From Streptomyces sp. B21-105 (GTDB lineage Bacteria > Actinomycetota > Actinomycetes > Streptomycetales > Streptomycetaceae), in contig NZ_JARUMJ010000001.1 in the NCBI RefSeq assembly GCF_036898465.1, forward strand, positions 248,001-312,000: DNA of 64,000 nt, in the 5' to 3' direction. A program made the position numbers and the translations under genes. Below, in pieces: positions 30,284-39,336 of this stretch (within the stretch, counting starts at the first letter, position 1; each line of letters begins with the position of its first letter). The notes beneath the pieces were generated by a model. It searched no databases. It worked only from the letters and a program-made list of their open reading frames with translations, and was not told the origin of the DNA.

Positions 30284-31090
30284 GTGAACGCAGACGACGC
30301 GAACCGGCGATGGACGCGGTCCATGCCCGAGGCCTACGAACGCCACCTCGTGCCGGTCCTCTTCCGCCCGTTCGCCACCGACCTGGCGGCCAGGGCTGCC
30401 GCGCTACGGCCCCGAAAGGTCCTGGAGCTCGCCGCGGGGACCGGTGCGTTGACCTCGGCCCTGCTCACCGCGGCGCCCACGGCCTCCGTGGTGGCCAGTG
30501 ACCTGAACGAGGCGATGGTCGCCGCCGGGTCGGCACGCGAGCCCCGCGCCGACTGGCAGCAGGCGGACGCCCAGGAACTGCCCTTCGAGGACGGCGGCTT
30601 CGACCTCGTCGTGTGCCAGTTCGGCGTGATGTTCTTTCCCGACAGGCCCGCCGCCTACGCGGAGGTGCGCAGGGTGCTGACCCCGCAGGGACGCTTCTTG
30701 TTCAACAGCTGGGGCCCGCTGTCCACGCACGGGTTCGGGGCGGCCTTCCAGGACGCCCTGGAACAGTCCATGCCCGGCAGAGCGCCCGCGTTCCTCGAGG
30801 ACGTGCCGCACGGTTACACGGATCCGGCCCTGGTCGCCTCGGACCTCGAGGCCGCCGGGCTCGCCCTGGACACCGCCGACGAGGTCACGCTCGACGCCGT
30901 CGCGGCGTCGGCCGCCTCCATCTCCACCGGGTTCCTCACCGGCACACCGGTCAGCGCCGCCCTGGAATCCCGCCGCGACGCCCGGACCATCAGGGCCTCG
31001 GTCACCCGGAGGATGACGGACCGGCTCGGCTCCGGTCCTGTGACGGCGGCGATGACCGCGACCGTCTACACCGCGCACCGCCCGGACTGA
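30284..31090 (+). CDS. Class I SAM-dependent methyltransferase
   Basis: 268 residues. SAM motif I is VLELAAGTGALTSALL; an acidic loop follows (VVASDLNEAMV), then DLVVCQFGVMFFPDRPAAYA, as in UbiE/Coq5-like small-molecule methyltransferases. The start is the GTG at 30284 (VNADDANRRW); the open frame upstream overlaps the previous terminator. The substrate is unknown. It is convergent with another methyltransferase of similar type, but the two are not close copies. Confidence 0.85.
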   Translation: MNADDANRRWTRSMPEAYERHLVPVLFRPFATDLAARAAALRPRKVLELAAGTGALTSALLTAAPTASVVASDLNEAMVAAGSAREPRADWQQADAQELPFEDGGFDLVVCQFGVMFFPDRPAAYAEVRRVLTPQGRFLFNSWGPLSTHGFGAAFQDALEQSMPGRAPAFLEDVPHGYTDPALVASDLEAAGLALDTADEVTLDAVAASAASISTGFLTGTPVSAALESRRDARTIRASVTRRMTDRLGSGPVTAAMTATVYTAHRPD

Positions 31091-31143
31091 CGCTTTCCGA
31101 CACCACACGGCCGACCCGGCCGCGTTCGTCGCAGGCGGCCTCC

Positions 31144-31977
31144 TCAGTCGGTGTTCCGCTCGGCCGTGACCAGCAGGTACTCCCATTCCATGGTCCCGTC
31201 CGCGAGGTGCCGGGCGGCCAGGTCCGTGAGCGCCGCGTCGAGGGCGGACACCTTGTCGGGGTCGTCGGCGATGGCCCGGTACACCGCGAGGGTCGGGCCG
31301 TAGCAGGACTTGAAGAACTCCCGGAACTCCTCGGCCCGGGCGAACCGGTCGACACGCAACCGCCGGCGACGGGCGTCGAAGGCACTCACGCGGTCGCCGA
31401 GCAGTGCACGCACGTGGTCCTCGTCGCCCCACAGCGGTGGCGGCTGCGCTCCGGGCGGAGGCGGGGGCGCGTACGGGCGCATGACGGCGAACATCTGGCC
31501 GACGAACCCTTCCGGTGTCCAGTTGGCCAAGCCGATCCTGCCGCCCGGCCGGCACACGCGGACCAGTTCGTCGGCCGCCCGCTGGTGGTGCGGGGTGAAC
31601 ATGACGCCTACGCAGGAGACCACGATGTCGAACGAGGCGTCTGCGAACGGCAGCGCCTCCGCGTCGCCCTCTCGCCAGTCCAGGTGGGCGCCGCGCTCGG
31701 CGGCGAGCCGCGCTCCGGCCGCCAGCAGTTCCGGCGTCAGGTCCACCGCGACCACGTCGGCTCCCGCGAGAGCGGCCGGGATGGCGGCGTTCCCCGAACC
31801 GGCCGCGACATCGAGCACCCGCGAACCCGGCTGCACGCCGCTTCCCCGTACGAGCTCCGGTCCGAGGTCAGGGATCACGTCCGTGGCCACCAGGGGGTAG
31901 TCGCCCAGCGCCCACATGGCCCGGTGCCTGGCCTTCAGTGCTTGGTCCGCGCGGGTCGCTTCACTCGCCTCGGTCAT
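31144..31977 (-). CDS. Class I SAM-dependent methyltransferase
   Basis: 277 residues. SAM motif I is VLDVAAGSGNAAIPAALAGA and the post-motif region is FDIVVSCVGVMFTPHHQRAA; it resembles methyltransferases acting on small molecules. The ATG at 31977 has GGAGG 8 nt upstream and is preferred over an in-frame start at 32088. It ends 53 bases from the end of the convergent methyltransferase gene. Substrate unknown. Confidence 0.85.
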   Translation of the reverse strand: MTEASEATRADQALKARHRAMWALGDYPLVATDVIPDLGPELVRGSGVQPGSRVLDVAAGSGNAAIPAALAGADVVAVDLTPELLAAGARLAAERGAHLDWREGDAEALPFADASFDIVVSCVGVMFTPHHQRAADELVRVCRPGGRIGLANWTPEGFVGQMFAVMRPYAPPPPPGAQPPPLWGDEDHVRALLGDRVSAFDARRRRLRVDRFARAEEFREFFKSCYGPTLAVYRAIADDPDKVSALDAALTDLAARHLADGTMEWEYLLVTAERNTD

Positions 31978-32213
31978 GACGGATCCCTCCGCTGCCGCGC
32001 CGTGTGCGTACGGTGCCGGGCGGTGGCCGCCGTCTCGGACCGGCACGCCCGCGTCTCGCCGCCTCGGCGCCTCCTCCGACTGTCTCACGGTTCGACCGTC
32101 GGCGCCGGGCCTGGCACGAGACGCCGGGCAGCCGACCCTCGGCCGGGGCGTCGGTCGATCACGTCGTCCCTCACACCCCGAGCGCCTGCCCCCTTGTCGG
32201 CGCCGGGGTCAGT

Positions 32214-32777
32214 TCACCGTACATAGGAGTCGCAGAGGGCAGCCGCTCCCGAGGGCGCGGGAGCCTGATGGGCCCAGCCGCACACGGTGCGCAGGTCGTA
32301 GGACGGCCTCGGCCGGGCAGTACGCGGCCGCGTCGGCCGGTGGCCGGGCCGCTTCGGGGCTGCGTCGCGGTGGCGGGTACGCGGCGCCTCGGGCCGGGGC
32401 GGCTCGGACCGCACGGCTCTGGGCTGCGGTCGCTGCCGCTGCGGTTGCTGTTGCTGTGGTTGCCGTTGCTGTGGTTGCGGCATGCGGCGGGTGCGCTCGC
32501 GGCCGGTGGCGCCCGAGGGGCGCCGCTGCCGCTGTGCGGGGCGGCGGTCCGCATGCCGCTTCGTCGTCTTCTCGACGGGGGTGGTGGCGAGGGGGGTGGT
32601 GGCGACGAGGGCGGTGCGCGCGGAGGGCTGGGCCGGCGACGGCGGCGGGGACGGCGTGCGTGCGGCGGCCGTGTCCACCCGTGGGACGGGCGGCGGGGCG
32701 CCGACGGGGACGGAGACACAACCTCCGGCAAGCAGGACGCAGGCCAGGACGAGAGCGAGGGAGAGCGGGCGGCGCAT
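32214..32777 (-). CDS. Gln/Arg/Pro-rich lipoprotein
   Basis: 187 residues. A signal peptide with lipobox LAGGC (Cys20) is followed by a long low-complexity stretch rich in Pro, Gln and Arg (about residues 35-145), and a short C-terminal module ending VCGWAHQ and LCDSYVR that recurs in Streptomyces lipoproteins. The function is unknown; the basic, flexible middle could bind wall polymers. The ATG at 32777 fits the signal peptide and has GGGGG upstream. Confidence 0.75.
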   Translation of the reverse strand: MRRPLSLALVLACVLLAGGCVSVPVGAPPPVPRVDTAAARTPSPPPSPAQPSARTALVATTPLATTPVEKTTKRHADRRPAQRQRRPSGATGRERTRRMPQPQQRQPQQQQPQRQRPQPRAVRSEPPRPEAPRTRHRDAAPKRPGHRPTRPRTARPRPSYDLRTVCGWAHQAPAPSGAAALCDSYVR

Positions 32778-33149
32778 GCCCCCAGGATGGTCGGCGGCGG
32801 ACACGGCTGGCGTGCCGTTCCGCTGATGATCACCGGCACGGGTGACGCGCCGCGGTCCGCGCACCGTCCGCACGTCCAGCCGTTCGCCACGACGTCGTTG
32901 GCGGCACTCCCCCGTGCGGTGGGGTTAGCCTGTTCGCCGACCTCCGGCGGTTCCCCCACCTCTTCGACTAGCACCTCCCTGACCTGCGCGAATACCGGTG
33001 TCCGAACCGTCGATACGTCCGTCCGAGCGAGGCGTGTGCCGATCTGTCACGTTGCGGAGGTGACGCAGCGTCGGTTTTCTCGGCAGTGCTACGCACGCAC
33101 TTCGGGTGCCGTGCAACAGACCAAACTGCTGCTTCGCTGGAGGGTTCTC
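32778..33149. other. Intergenic region without a recognised gene
   Basis: 372 bases between divergent lipoprotein and secreted-protein genes. It should hold both promoters; I see no clear -35/-10 pair, RNA gene or repeat. Confidence 0.4.
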
Positions 33150-33653
33150 GTGGGCAATGCACGTGTGGGCGTCGGCATCGGCATCGGCATGGGTTTGATG
33201 GCCGGGTTGCTGGCTCTTCAGGTTCCGGTCGCTGCTGCTGCCGGTGACTCAGGTCTCGACATCCGCGCGCGGCAGACCGCCCACGGGTTCACGGTCACGG
33301 TCAGCACCACCGCATGTGGTGCGGACGTGACCTACGGGAAGGGCGAGTCCGAGGCGGCAGGGGCGTTCCATCTCTTCGAAGGCGAGCGCAAGGGCGTCCT
33401 CACCGGCGAGTTCACGGTGCCGGAGGGTGCTTCCCCCGGCACCGACACCGTCACCGTCAAGTGCCCGCCGCGGATCAGGATCACGGACTCGTACCGGCTC
33501 CCGACCCGCCGGCCCGACGGTGCCGTGGAGGCCGGTTTCGGAGACACCGGACAGGCAGCCCCGCAGCTGGCTCTGGGCGCGGCGCTGGTCGCCGCAGCCG
33601 CCGCCGGGATGCTGGTGAGGAGGCGTCGCCGCGCCAACCCGGACGGCGACTGA
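33150..33653 (+). CDS. Secreted, C-terminally membrane-anchored protein beside the sortase gene
   Basis: 167 residues: a GTG start with GGAGG upstream, a signal peptide, a folded region of about 90 residues (LDIRARQTAHGFTVTVSTTA) with two cysteines, then a C-terminal hydrophobic helix (LALGAALVAAAAAGMLV) and a poly-Arg tail. Helix plus basic tail is the layout of a sorting signal, but no canonical LPxTG or LAxTG motif is present just before the helix; the nearest is LPTRRP about 20 residues earlier. It sits 131 nt before a class F sortase gene, so it may be its substrate or partner. Confidence 0.8.
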   Translation: MGNARVGVGIGIGMGLMAGLLALQVPVAAAAGDSGLDIRARQTAHGFTVTVSTTACGADVTYGKGESEAAGAFHLFEGERKGVLTGEFTVPEGASPGTDTVTVKCPPRIRITDSYRLPTRRPDGAVEAGFGDTGQAAPQLALGAALVAAAAAGMLVRRRRRANPDGD

Positions 33654-33784
33654 CCGCCCTCATCGACCCGGCCCACTCACCCCGGCGGCTCCCGGCGCGC
33701 TCCTCGTCCGGCAAGCCGCCGGGAGCCCGTTGCCTCCCTCGTCCTCGCCACTTCTCCCCCGCTGCGAGCAGAGACCCCACCGCG

Positions 33785-34495
33785 ATGGCTCCCAGGCGTA
33801 CCTCCGACTCTTCCGCTTTCTTGGGTTCCTCGGGTTCCTCGGGTTCCTCGGGTTCCTCGGGCATCGTTTCCGTCAGGCTTCTGGCCTGGACACTCGTCAC
33901 AGGAGTCCTGCTGGTGGCAGGCGCGGTGCACGACGAGCGGCCACGTCGGCCTTCAGCGGGTGAGGCGTTGTCACCCCGGCCCGGAGCCACTGTTCACCGC
34001 ACCGCCGCCCCGGCGGACCCCGCCGTCGCCCCGCTCCCGCCCGCGGAACCGCTCTGGCTCCGGATCCCCGCCATCCACGTGAACACCACCGTCGCCAAGC
34101 TGCACCTGGACTCATCGGGGGCGCTCGAACCCCCGCCCGCCGACCCTCCGCACCGTGCCGGCTGGTACAGCGAGGGCACGGCACCGGGATCCGCCGGCAC
34201 AGCCGTCACCGCGGGCCACGTGGACCTCCCGACCGGCGCCCCGGGCGTCTTCTACGAGCTCGGCGCCCTGACCGAGGGCGACATCATCGAGATCTACCGG
34301 GCGGACCGGCGGACAGTCGTGTTCACCGTCACCGCTCTCGAGGTCTACGACAAGAAGGCCTTCCCGAGCGAGAAGGTGTACGGCGGCTCCGAGCGGGCCG
34401 AACTACGGGTGATCACCTGCGGCGGCGGTTACTCCAGGCGGACCGGGTACCAGGGCAACATCGTGGTCTACGCGACTCTCACCGCGGTGAGGTGA
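33785..34495 (+). CDS. Class F sortase
   Basis: Cell-wall transpeptidase, membrane-bound with an outer catalytic domain. 236 residues: an N-terminal Ser/Gly repeat, one membrane helix (LLAWTLVTGVLLVAGAV), a proline-rich linker and the sortase domain with His145 (VTAGHVD), Cys212 (VITCGGGY) and the catalytic Arg in YSRRTGY. This matches class F sortases of actinobacteria. The ATG at 33785 lacks a strong ribosome site, so a start a few codons away is possible. It follows a small secreted protein gene on the same strand. Confidence 0.88.
   Translation: MAPRRTSDSSAFLGSSGSSGSSGSSGIVSVRLLAWTLVTGVLLVAGAVHDERPRRPSAGEALSPRPGATVHRTAAPADPAVAPLPPAEPLWLRIPAIHVNTTVAKLHLDSSGALEPPPADPPHRAGWYSEGTAPGSAGTAVTAGHVDLPTGAPGVFYELGALTEGDIIEIYRADRRTVVFTVTALEVYDKKAFPSEKVYGGSERAELRVITCGGGYSRRTGYQGNIVVYATLTAVR
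33823..33858 (+). repeat. Four 9-bp tandem repeats at the start of the sortase gene
   Basis: Four copies of GGGTTCCTC encode GSS repeated within the cytoplasmic N-terminus of the sortase. The unit is a multiple of three, so copy changes stay in frame. Confidence 0.85.
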
Positions 34496-34762
34496 GGGAG
34501 GTGCACGGCGCCGGAGGATCCGTTGTCGCTGCGGTCGGCGTGCTCGGGTGCGGTGGGCTTCGCGCCTGCGGGAATGGACGTGGTCCTCGGTCGGTTTGCC
34601 ATGACGGCAACCAGCGCTGACGCACCTCCGCCCAGGTCACGGAGGGCTTTCGCGTCGAGTCGCGCTGGACTGCCTGCGACAGCGTGGTGAGTCTGCGGGG
34701 CGAGCGCTCATAGGCTCGTCGCAGACTTCGACCGAAGCCTTGTTCACTCAGGAGGATGCTTC

Positions 34763-35599
34763 ATGACTGACCGGCCCTTGACGCTCATGGCCGTGCACGC
34801 CCACCCCGACGACGAGGCCACGGGAACCGGTGGTGTCCTGGCGCGGTACGCGGCGGAGGGGGTGCGCACGGTCCTCGTGACGTGTACCGACGGCGGTTGC
34901 GGCGACGGACCGGGAGGTGTCAAGCCGGGCGATCCGGGGCACGATCCGGCGGCCGTCGCCTTGATGCGGCGTGCCGAACTCGAGGCGAGCTGTGAGGTTT
35001 TGAAGATCAGTCATCTGGAGACGCTGGACTACGCCGACTCCGGGATGATGGGCTGGCCGACCAATGACGCCCCGGGCTCCTTCTGGCAGACGCCCGTGCA
35101 GGAGGGTGCCGCCCGGCTCGCGGAACTCCTGCAGCGCTACCAGCCCGATGTGGTCGTCACCTACGACGAGAACGGTTTCTACGGTCACCCCGACCACATC
35201 CAGGCCAACCGCATCACGATGGCGGCGCTGGAGCTGACCGAGCTGACACCGAAGGTGTACTGGACGACGGCGCCGCGCTCGATGATGGCGCGGTTCGGGG
35301 AGGTCATGCGCGAGTTCGGGGCGGTCGGCGAGCCGGAGCCGGATCCCGCCGAGACCGCCGCGATGGCCGAGATCGGGCTCCCCGACGAGGAGATCACCAC
35401 CTGGGTGGACACCTCCGCGTTCGGCGGCCAGAAGTTCGACGCGCTGGCCGCCCACGCCAGCCAGGGCGAGAACATCTTCTTCCTCAGGATGGGCAAGGAG
35501 AAGTTCACCGAGTTGATGGGCGTCGAGACCTTCGTCCGCGTCCAGGACACCACCGGCGCGGCCGCGCCCGAGAACGACCTCTTCGCCGGACTGCGCTGA
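34763..35599 (+). CDS. PIG-L family deacetylase (MshB/Mca-like)
   Basis: Zinc-dependent N-deacetylase or amidase of 278 residues. The metal-binding motif is AHPDDE (residues 13-18), and a second ligand region reads FYGHPDHIQANRITM. Relatives act on GlcNAc-inositol (mycothiol synthesis) or mycothiol conjugates. Which substrate this one uses cannot be told; it lacks obvious mycothiol neighbours. The ATG at 34763 has AGGAGG upstream. Monocistronic. Confidence 0.85.
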   Translation: MTDRPLTLMAVHAHPDDEATGTGGVLARYAAEGVRTVLVTCTDGGCGDGPGGVKPGDPGHDPAAVALMRRAELEASCEVLKISHLETLDYADSGMMGWPTNDAPGSFWQTPVQEGAARLAELLQRYQPDVVVTYDENGFYGHPDHIQANRITMAALELTELTPKVYWTTAPRSMMARFGEVMREFGAVGEPEPDPAETAAMAEIGLPDEEITTWVDTSAFGGQKFDALAAHASQGENIFFLRMGKEKFTELMGVETFVRVQDTTGAAAPENDLFAGLR

Positions 35600-36150
35600 T
35601 CCGACCGCACACCGGTCAGGTGCGGGCCGCGCCGGTCGGCCCGCACCTCGAGGCGGTCGGGGCCGCGAACAGCAGGGTGTGTTCCGCGGGTTGCGAGCGA
35701 CCCCCTTGTCGAACAAAACCCACCAGTAACCCAACTGCGCCGCCCTGGTGCAGTGTTGTGCGCTTCGACCGCTCGGCGGTCGCCCGGTCCGCGTAGGCAC
35801 TGCAGCTCACAGGGACAGGGAAGACCGCGTGAGCGACCGTCGGCCTGCGGGCGTCGCGCTCTCACCTGTCCGACTGGATCGGTCAAAAAGAAACATAATT
35901 CAACGCGCGCTTCTTGACAGGGCTTCAGGCAGCCGTTGTCATTGACCCGCCAGACGGCAGACGCATACGTCCTCCCGTCAGCCGGTCTCGGACCCGGCGC
36001 AGCCCTACCGGGCCTCAGCCGTACCAGGCCTCTCCCTGCCCAGGTAGCCCGTGCCCGGCTCCCCCTCCCCGCTTCGGCCACGCAAGCCGCACCGCGGTGC
36101 CGCGTCCGAACGGACACGAGTCCGGCACCTCGAAGAAGAGGTGAAGAAGC
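35600..36150 (+). other. Long intergenic region before the GH43 gene
   Basis: 551 bases with no recognised gene. A local AT-rich stretch at 35884-35900 and a candidate promoter (TTGACA at 35914-35919, 17-nt spacer, TGTCAT at 35937-35942) suggest a leader of about 200 nt for the GH43 gene. A 38-codon frame from the GTG at 35828 is not convincing. Confidence 0.4.
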
Positions 36151-37656
36151 ATGTCCCGAGGAACGTCTTCCGGCCACAGCCGTGGACGCAGGGCGCGACG
36201 CACCGCCGTCGCCCTCCTCCTGAGCCTGCTGGCGGCTGCCGCCGCACTCCTGATACCGGCCTCGGCCGCCCAGGCCGCCACCACCGTGACCTTCACGACC
36301 GGCGCGTCCCGGACGGACACCAGCGGCAACACCCTGCAGCTGCACGGCATGGGCATCATCAAGGTCGGTGACACGTGGTACGGCTTCGGTGAGAACAAGG
36401 CGGGCCAGACGTCGTCCAACACGTCCTTCCAGGCCATCTCGTGCTACAGCTCGACCGACCTGGCGAACTGGACGTACCGGGGCGACGCGCTGTCCCGGCA
36501 GGCCGCGGGTGACCTCGGCCCGTCCCGGGTGGTCGAGCGGCCGAAGGTGATCTACAACGCCACCACCCAGAAGTACGTGATGTACGTGCACATCGACAGC
36601 CTCACCTACTCCGAGGCCAAGGTCGGCGTCGCCACCAGCAGCACTCCCTGCGGCCCCTACGACTACCGGGGCAGCTCCCGCCCGCTCGGCCAACTGAGCC
36701 GTGACATCGGCCTGTTCCAGGACACCGACGGCACCGCCTACCTGATGTCGGAGGACCGCAACAACGGCCTGCGCATCGACCTGCTCTCCAGCGACTACCT
36801 CACCCCGGTGAGCACGGTCGCCGTCCTGGGCAGCGGCGGCGGCGCCAACAGCTTCGAGTCACCCGCCATGATCAAGGCCAACGGTGTCTACTACCTGCTG
36901 GCCTCGCACCTGACGGGGTGGAGCCTCAACGACAACGTCTACTCCACCGCCACCTCCATCGGCGGCGCATGGTCTGCGATGCGGAACTTCGCCGCCCCGG
37001 GCACCAAGACGTACGGCAGTCAGACCGCCAACATCATCACGGTGGCCGGCGCCTCCGGTACGACGTACATCTACGCCGGTGACCGCTGGAACGCCTCCGA
37101 CCTCGGCGCGTCGCAGCTCATCTGGCTGCCCCTGACCATCAGCGGTACGACGGTGAACCTCGGCCAGTACCCGACCTGGTCGCTGGACGTGCAGGCGGGC
37201 ACCTGGACGCCGGGCAGCGGCGTACCGACAGCGGCGGACCACACCCTGAAGAACTCGGGCAGCTCCCTGGTGCTCGACGTCACCGGCGCCTCCACCGCCT
37301 CCAACGCCAACGTCGTCCAGGCGACCGGCACCGGCGGGGCGAGTCAGCGGTGGACGGTCACCAAGGTCTCCGCGAACATCTACACGCTGAAGAACGTCAA
37401 CAGCGGGCTGTGCCTGGACGTCCCCAGCAAGTCGACCGCCGAGAATCGCCAGCTCATCCAGTGGACGTGCAACGGCGGCACCAACCAGCAGTTCTTCTTC
37501 GACCTGGTCGGCAGTTACACCGGCAGCGTCTACATGCTGGTGGCCGTGCACAGCGGACTGAACCTCGGGGTCCTGAACAACGCGACGACGACCGGGGCGG
37601 CGGTCGTCCAGCTGACGGGCACGGGTGCGGCGAGCCAGAAGTGGACCGTCGGCTGA
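36151..37656 (+). CDS. Secreted GH43 family glycosidase with ricin-type lectin domain
   Basis: 501 residues: a long basic signal peptide ending near AQAA (residue 43); a five-bladed GH43-type catalytic domain to about residue 350 with repeated strands (HGMGIIKVGDTWYGFGENKA and CYSSTDLANWTYRGDAL), the pattern of the exo-beta-1,3-galactanase branch; then a ricin B-like trefoil (about 365-500) with QxW motifs (SQRWTV, NQQFFF, SQKWTV). It probably trims plant arabinogalactan or related polymers outside the cell; the substrate is inferred from the subfamily resemblance. The ATG at 36151 follows GAGGTG. Confidence 0.85.
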   Translation: MSRGTSSGHSRGRRARRTAVALLLSLLAAAAALLIPASAAQAATTVTFTTGASRTDTSGNTLQLHGMGIIKVGDTWYGFGENKAGQTSSNTSFQAISCYSSTDLANWTYRGDALSRQAAGDLGPSRVVERPKVIYNATTQKYVMYVHIDSLTYSEAKVGVATSSTPCGPYDYRGSSRPLGQLSRDIGLFQDTDGTAYLMSEDRNNGLRIDLLSSDYLTPVSTVAVLGSGGGANSFESPAMIKANGVYYLLASHLTGWSLNDNVYSTATSIGGAWSAMRNFAAPGTKTYGSQTANIITVAGASGTTYIYAGDRWNASDLGASQLIWLPLTISGTTVNLGQYPTWSLDVQAGTWTPGSGVPTAADHTLKNSGSSLVLDVTGASTASNANVVQATGTGGASQRWTVTKVSANIYTLKNVNSGLCLDVPSKSTAENRQLIQWTCNGGTNQQFFFDLVGSYTGSVYMLVAVHSGLNLGVLNNATTTGAAVVQLTGTGAASQKWTVG

Positions 37657-37671
37657 CGCCCTCGCGGTGAG

Positions 37672-37716
37672 GGGGAACCGGACGGCAACCTCGCCGGCCG
37701 GTTCCCCACTGTTTTT
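37672..37716 (+). terminator. Rho-independent terminator after the GH43 gene
   Basis: Perfect 10-bp arms (GGGGAACCGG at 37672-37681, CCGGTTCCCC at 37698-37707) followed by ACTGTTTTT. It lies between convergent genes and may also stop the DUF5302 transcript. Confidence 0.85.
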
Positions 37717-37729
37717 CCACTGTCAGAAC

Positions 37730-37969
37730 TCAGCCGCTCTTGCGACGGAACGAGCGCTGACTGGCGGCCGGACCGTGCGTGCCGTGCACCTTCGACGTGT
37801 CGGTGTTCGCAGCGACATCGGCGGCGTCCGCCTGCATCCCTCGTTTGCGTGCCAGGGCTTCTCGGAACTTGCGCTTCAAGTCGTCCTGGCCGTCATGTTC
37901 GGGCGCGGGAGCACCCTCGTCGCCGTCGACCGGCTCCGCGCTTTCGGACGATGAAGACTCTCCAGCCAT
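37730..37969 (-). CDS. DUF5302 family protein
   Basis: 79 residues, a small actinobacterial protein of unknown function. The acidic N-terminus is followed by DLKRKFREALARKR, and the C-terminus reads KVHGTHGPAASQRSFRRKSG, the family hallmark. The ATG at 37969 has GGAGG 5 nt upstream. Convergent with the GH43 gene. Confidence 0.85.
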   Translation of the reverse strand: MAGESSSSESAEPVDGDEGAPAPEHDGQDDLKRKFREALARKRGMQADAADVAANTDTSKVHGTHGPAASQRSFRRKSG

Positions 37970-38251
37970 GGTGACCTCCTGGGACCGGGCAGTGGAGAGC
38001 ACAGCTTGTCATGCCGAGCGCGCCGCTCGGTGCCGCGCCCACGGCATCGTCCGTCACCGTCCTGGCTCGAAGCGAGTCAGACCACGGTGCGGGGCCGGCT
38101 CGTCGGTCGCGGCGAAAGCGGCGGCCTGCGCGCTGTCGCTCTGGGCCCGCGCCTCCTGCCACCGCTTCTCCCACTCCTGCGGGTCGCCTCCGCGGCTCTC
38201 GCGACCGGTACGACCGCCGCCACCGCGACCGGCGCCGGACGGTGGCCCCGC

Positions 38252-39190
38252 TCACCGGTCCGTCGCGCCGCGCTTCGCACGCCGCCGGACGACGTCCTCG
38301 CGCACCGTGCGCCAACGTGACCGCGTCTGCTCCAGGACGTCCTCCCACTGCCGGCGAACCTCGTGCTCCGAGGGGTGCCGACCCTGGCGGATGCGCGCGA
38401 GTTCCTCGCTCACCTCACGTCCCAGCACCGCCGAGGCGACGATGACGAACATGGCGGCGAACAGGGCCGAGAGCATGGCGAAGACGGCGCCGACCACGCC
38501 GTAGCGGCCGGTGTAGGAGTTGAACAGACGCGGCAGGTAGAGGGCCGCCGCCCAGGAATACACGCTGACCAGCACCGCCCCGGTGATCCCGAACGGGATC
38601 AGCTCGACGCCCCGGACCCGTTTCGCCGACAGGATCCAACCGCTCCACACCAGGAACACCGCGCTCACCGCCGCCTCGCACACGGCGGCCGGCAGGCCGC
38701 CCGCCCATCCGCCGAGCACCGCGGAGATCCATCCGGCGGCCAAGGCGTAGCCGCCGAGAGAGAAGATCCACCACAGGCCGTTGCGTGAATTGCGCACGCT
38801 GAGCGGCGAGAGCCCCCAGGTCTGCTCCACCAGCCGCTGCGCCGCGCGCGCGAAGCTCAGCACCGACACCATGAGGAACAGCACGCCGAGCACGCCGACA
38901 GCGGCGCTCGCCTCCTGCACGGGCGAGAACAGGTACGTCACGGCCTCCGCTCCGGCCCCGTCCAGGTCGTACCGCTGGATGATCCACTGCGCCGCGTCGA
39001 CGTGGACCATGCCGCCCAACACCGCCCCGGCCAGGACCGTGAGCGGGATCAGCGCGGTGAACGCGCTCGACGCCAGCGCCATCGAACGGTCGAACCCGAT
39101 GACTGCCTGGAACCGCCCGACGACGCGCAGCAGGAAGGCAGGCCGCAGAAAGAAGGTCAGCGTCCTCAACAGACGCTCACGACGGAGCAC
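38252..39190 (-). CDS. YihY/BrkB family inner membrane protein
   Basis: 312 residues with about six membrane helices and the family pattern FDRSMALASSAFTALIPLTV near the start and YSWAAALYLPRLFNSYTGRYG in the middle. The tail is basic and cytoplasmic. Once thought to be RNase BN, this family is now of unknown function, possibly transport. I use the GTG at 39190 (VLRRERLLRTL), with AAGGAGG about 11 nt upstream; the longer open frame beyond it has no supporting features. Confidence 0.82.
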   Translation of the reverse strand: MLRRERLLRTLTFFLRPAFLLRVVGRFQAVIGFDRSMALASSAFTALIPLTVLAGAVLGGMVHVDAAQWIIQRYDLDGAGAEAVTYLFSPVQEASAAVGVLGVLFLMVSVLSFARAAQRLVEQTWGLSPLSVRNSRNGLWWIFSLGGYALAAGWISAVLGGWAGGLPAAVCEAAVSAVFLVWSGWILSAKRVRGVELIPFGITGAVLVSVYSWAAALYLPRLFNSYTGRYGVVGAVFAMLSALFAAMFVIVASAVLGREVSEELARIRQGRHPSEHEVRRQWEDVLEQTRSRWRTVREDVVRRRAKRGATDR

Positions 39191-39336
39191 TGTCCTCGTG
39201 CCCTCCTTCCCGACGGCCCTTCCCACACCGCGTGAGCGTAACCGCCGGTGTCTCCTCGTCCGGGGACGCCGCACGGACCACTCGCCCAAGCGGTGGGACG
39301 CCCGGCCGCGGGTGGGCGAGAGCGCGTGCGTGGCCG

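Noticed and set aside
35828..35941. Small GTG frame before the GH43 gene
   Set aside because: It would overlap the likely promoter at 35914-35942 and has no conserved feature. The ribosome site is only moderate.
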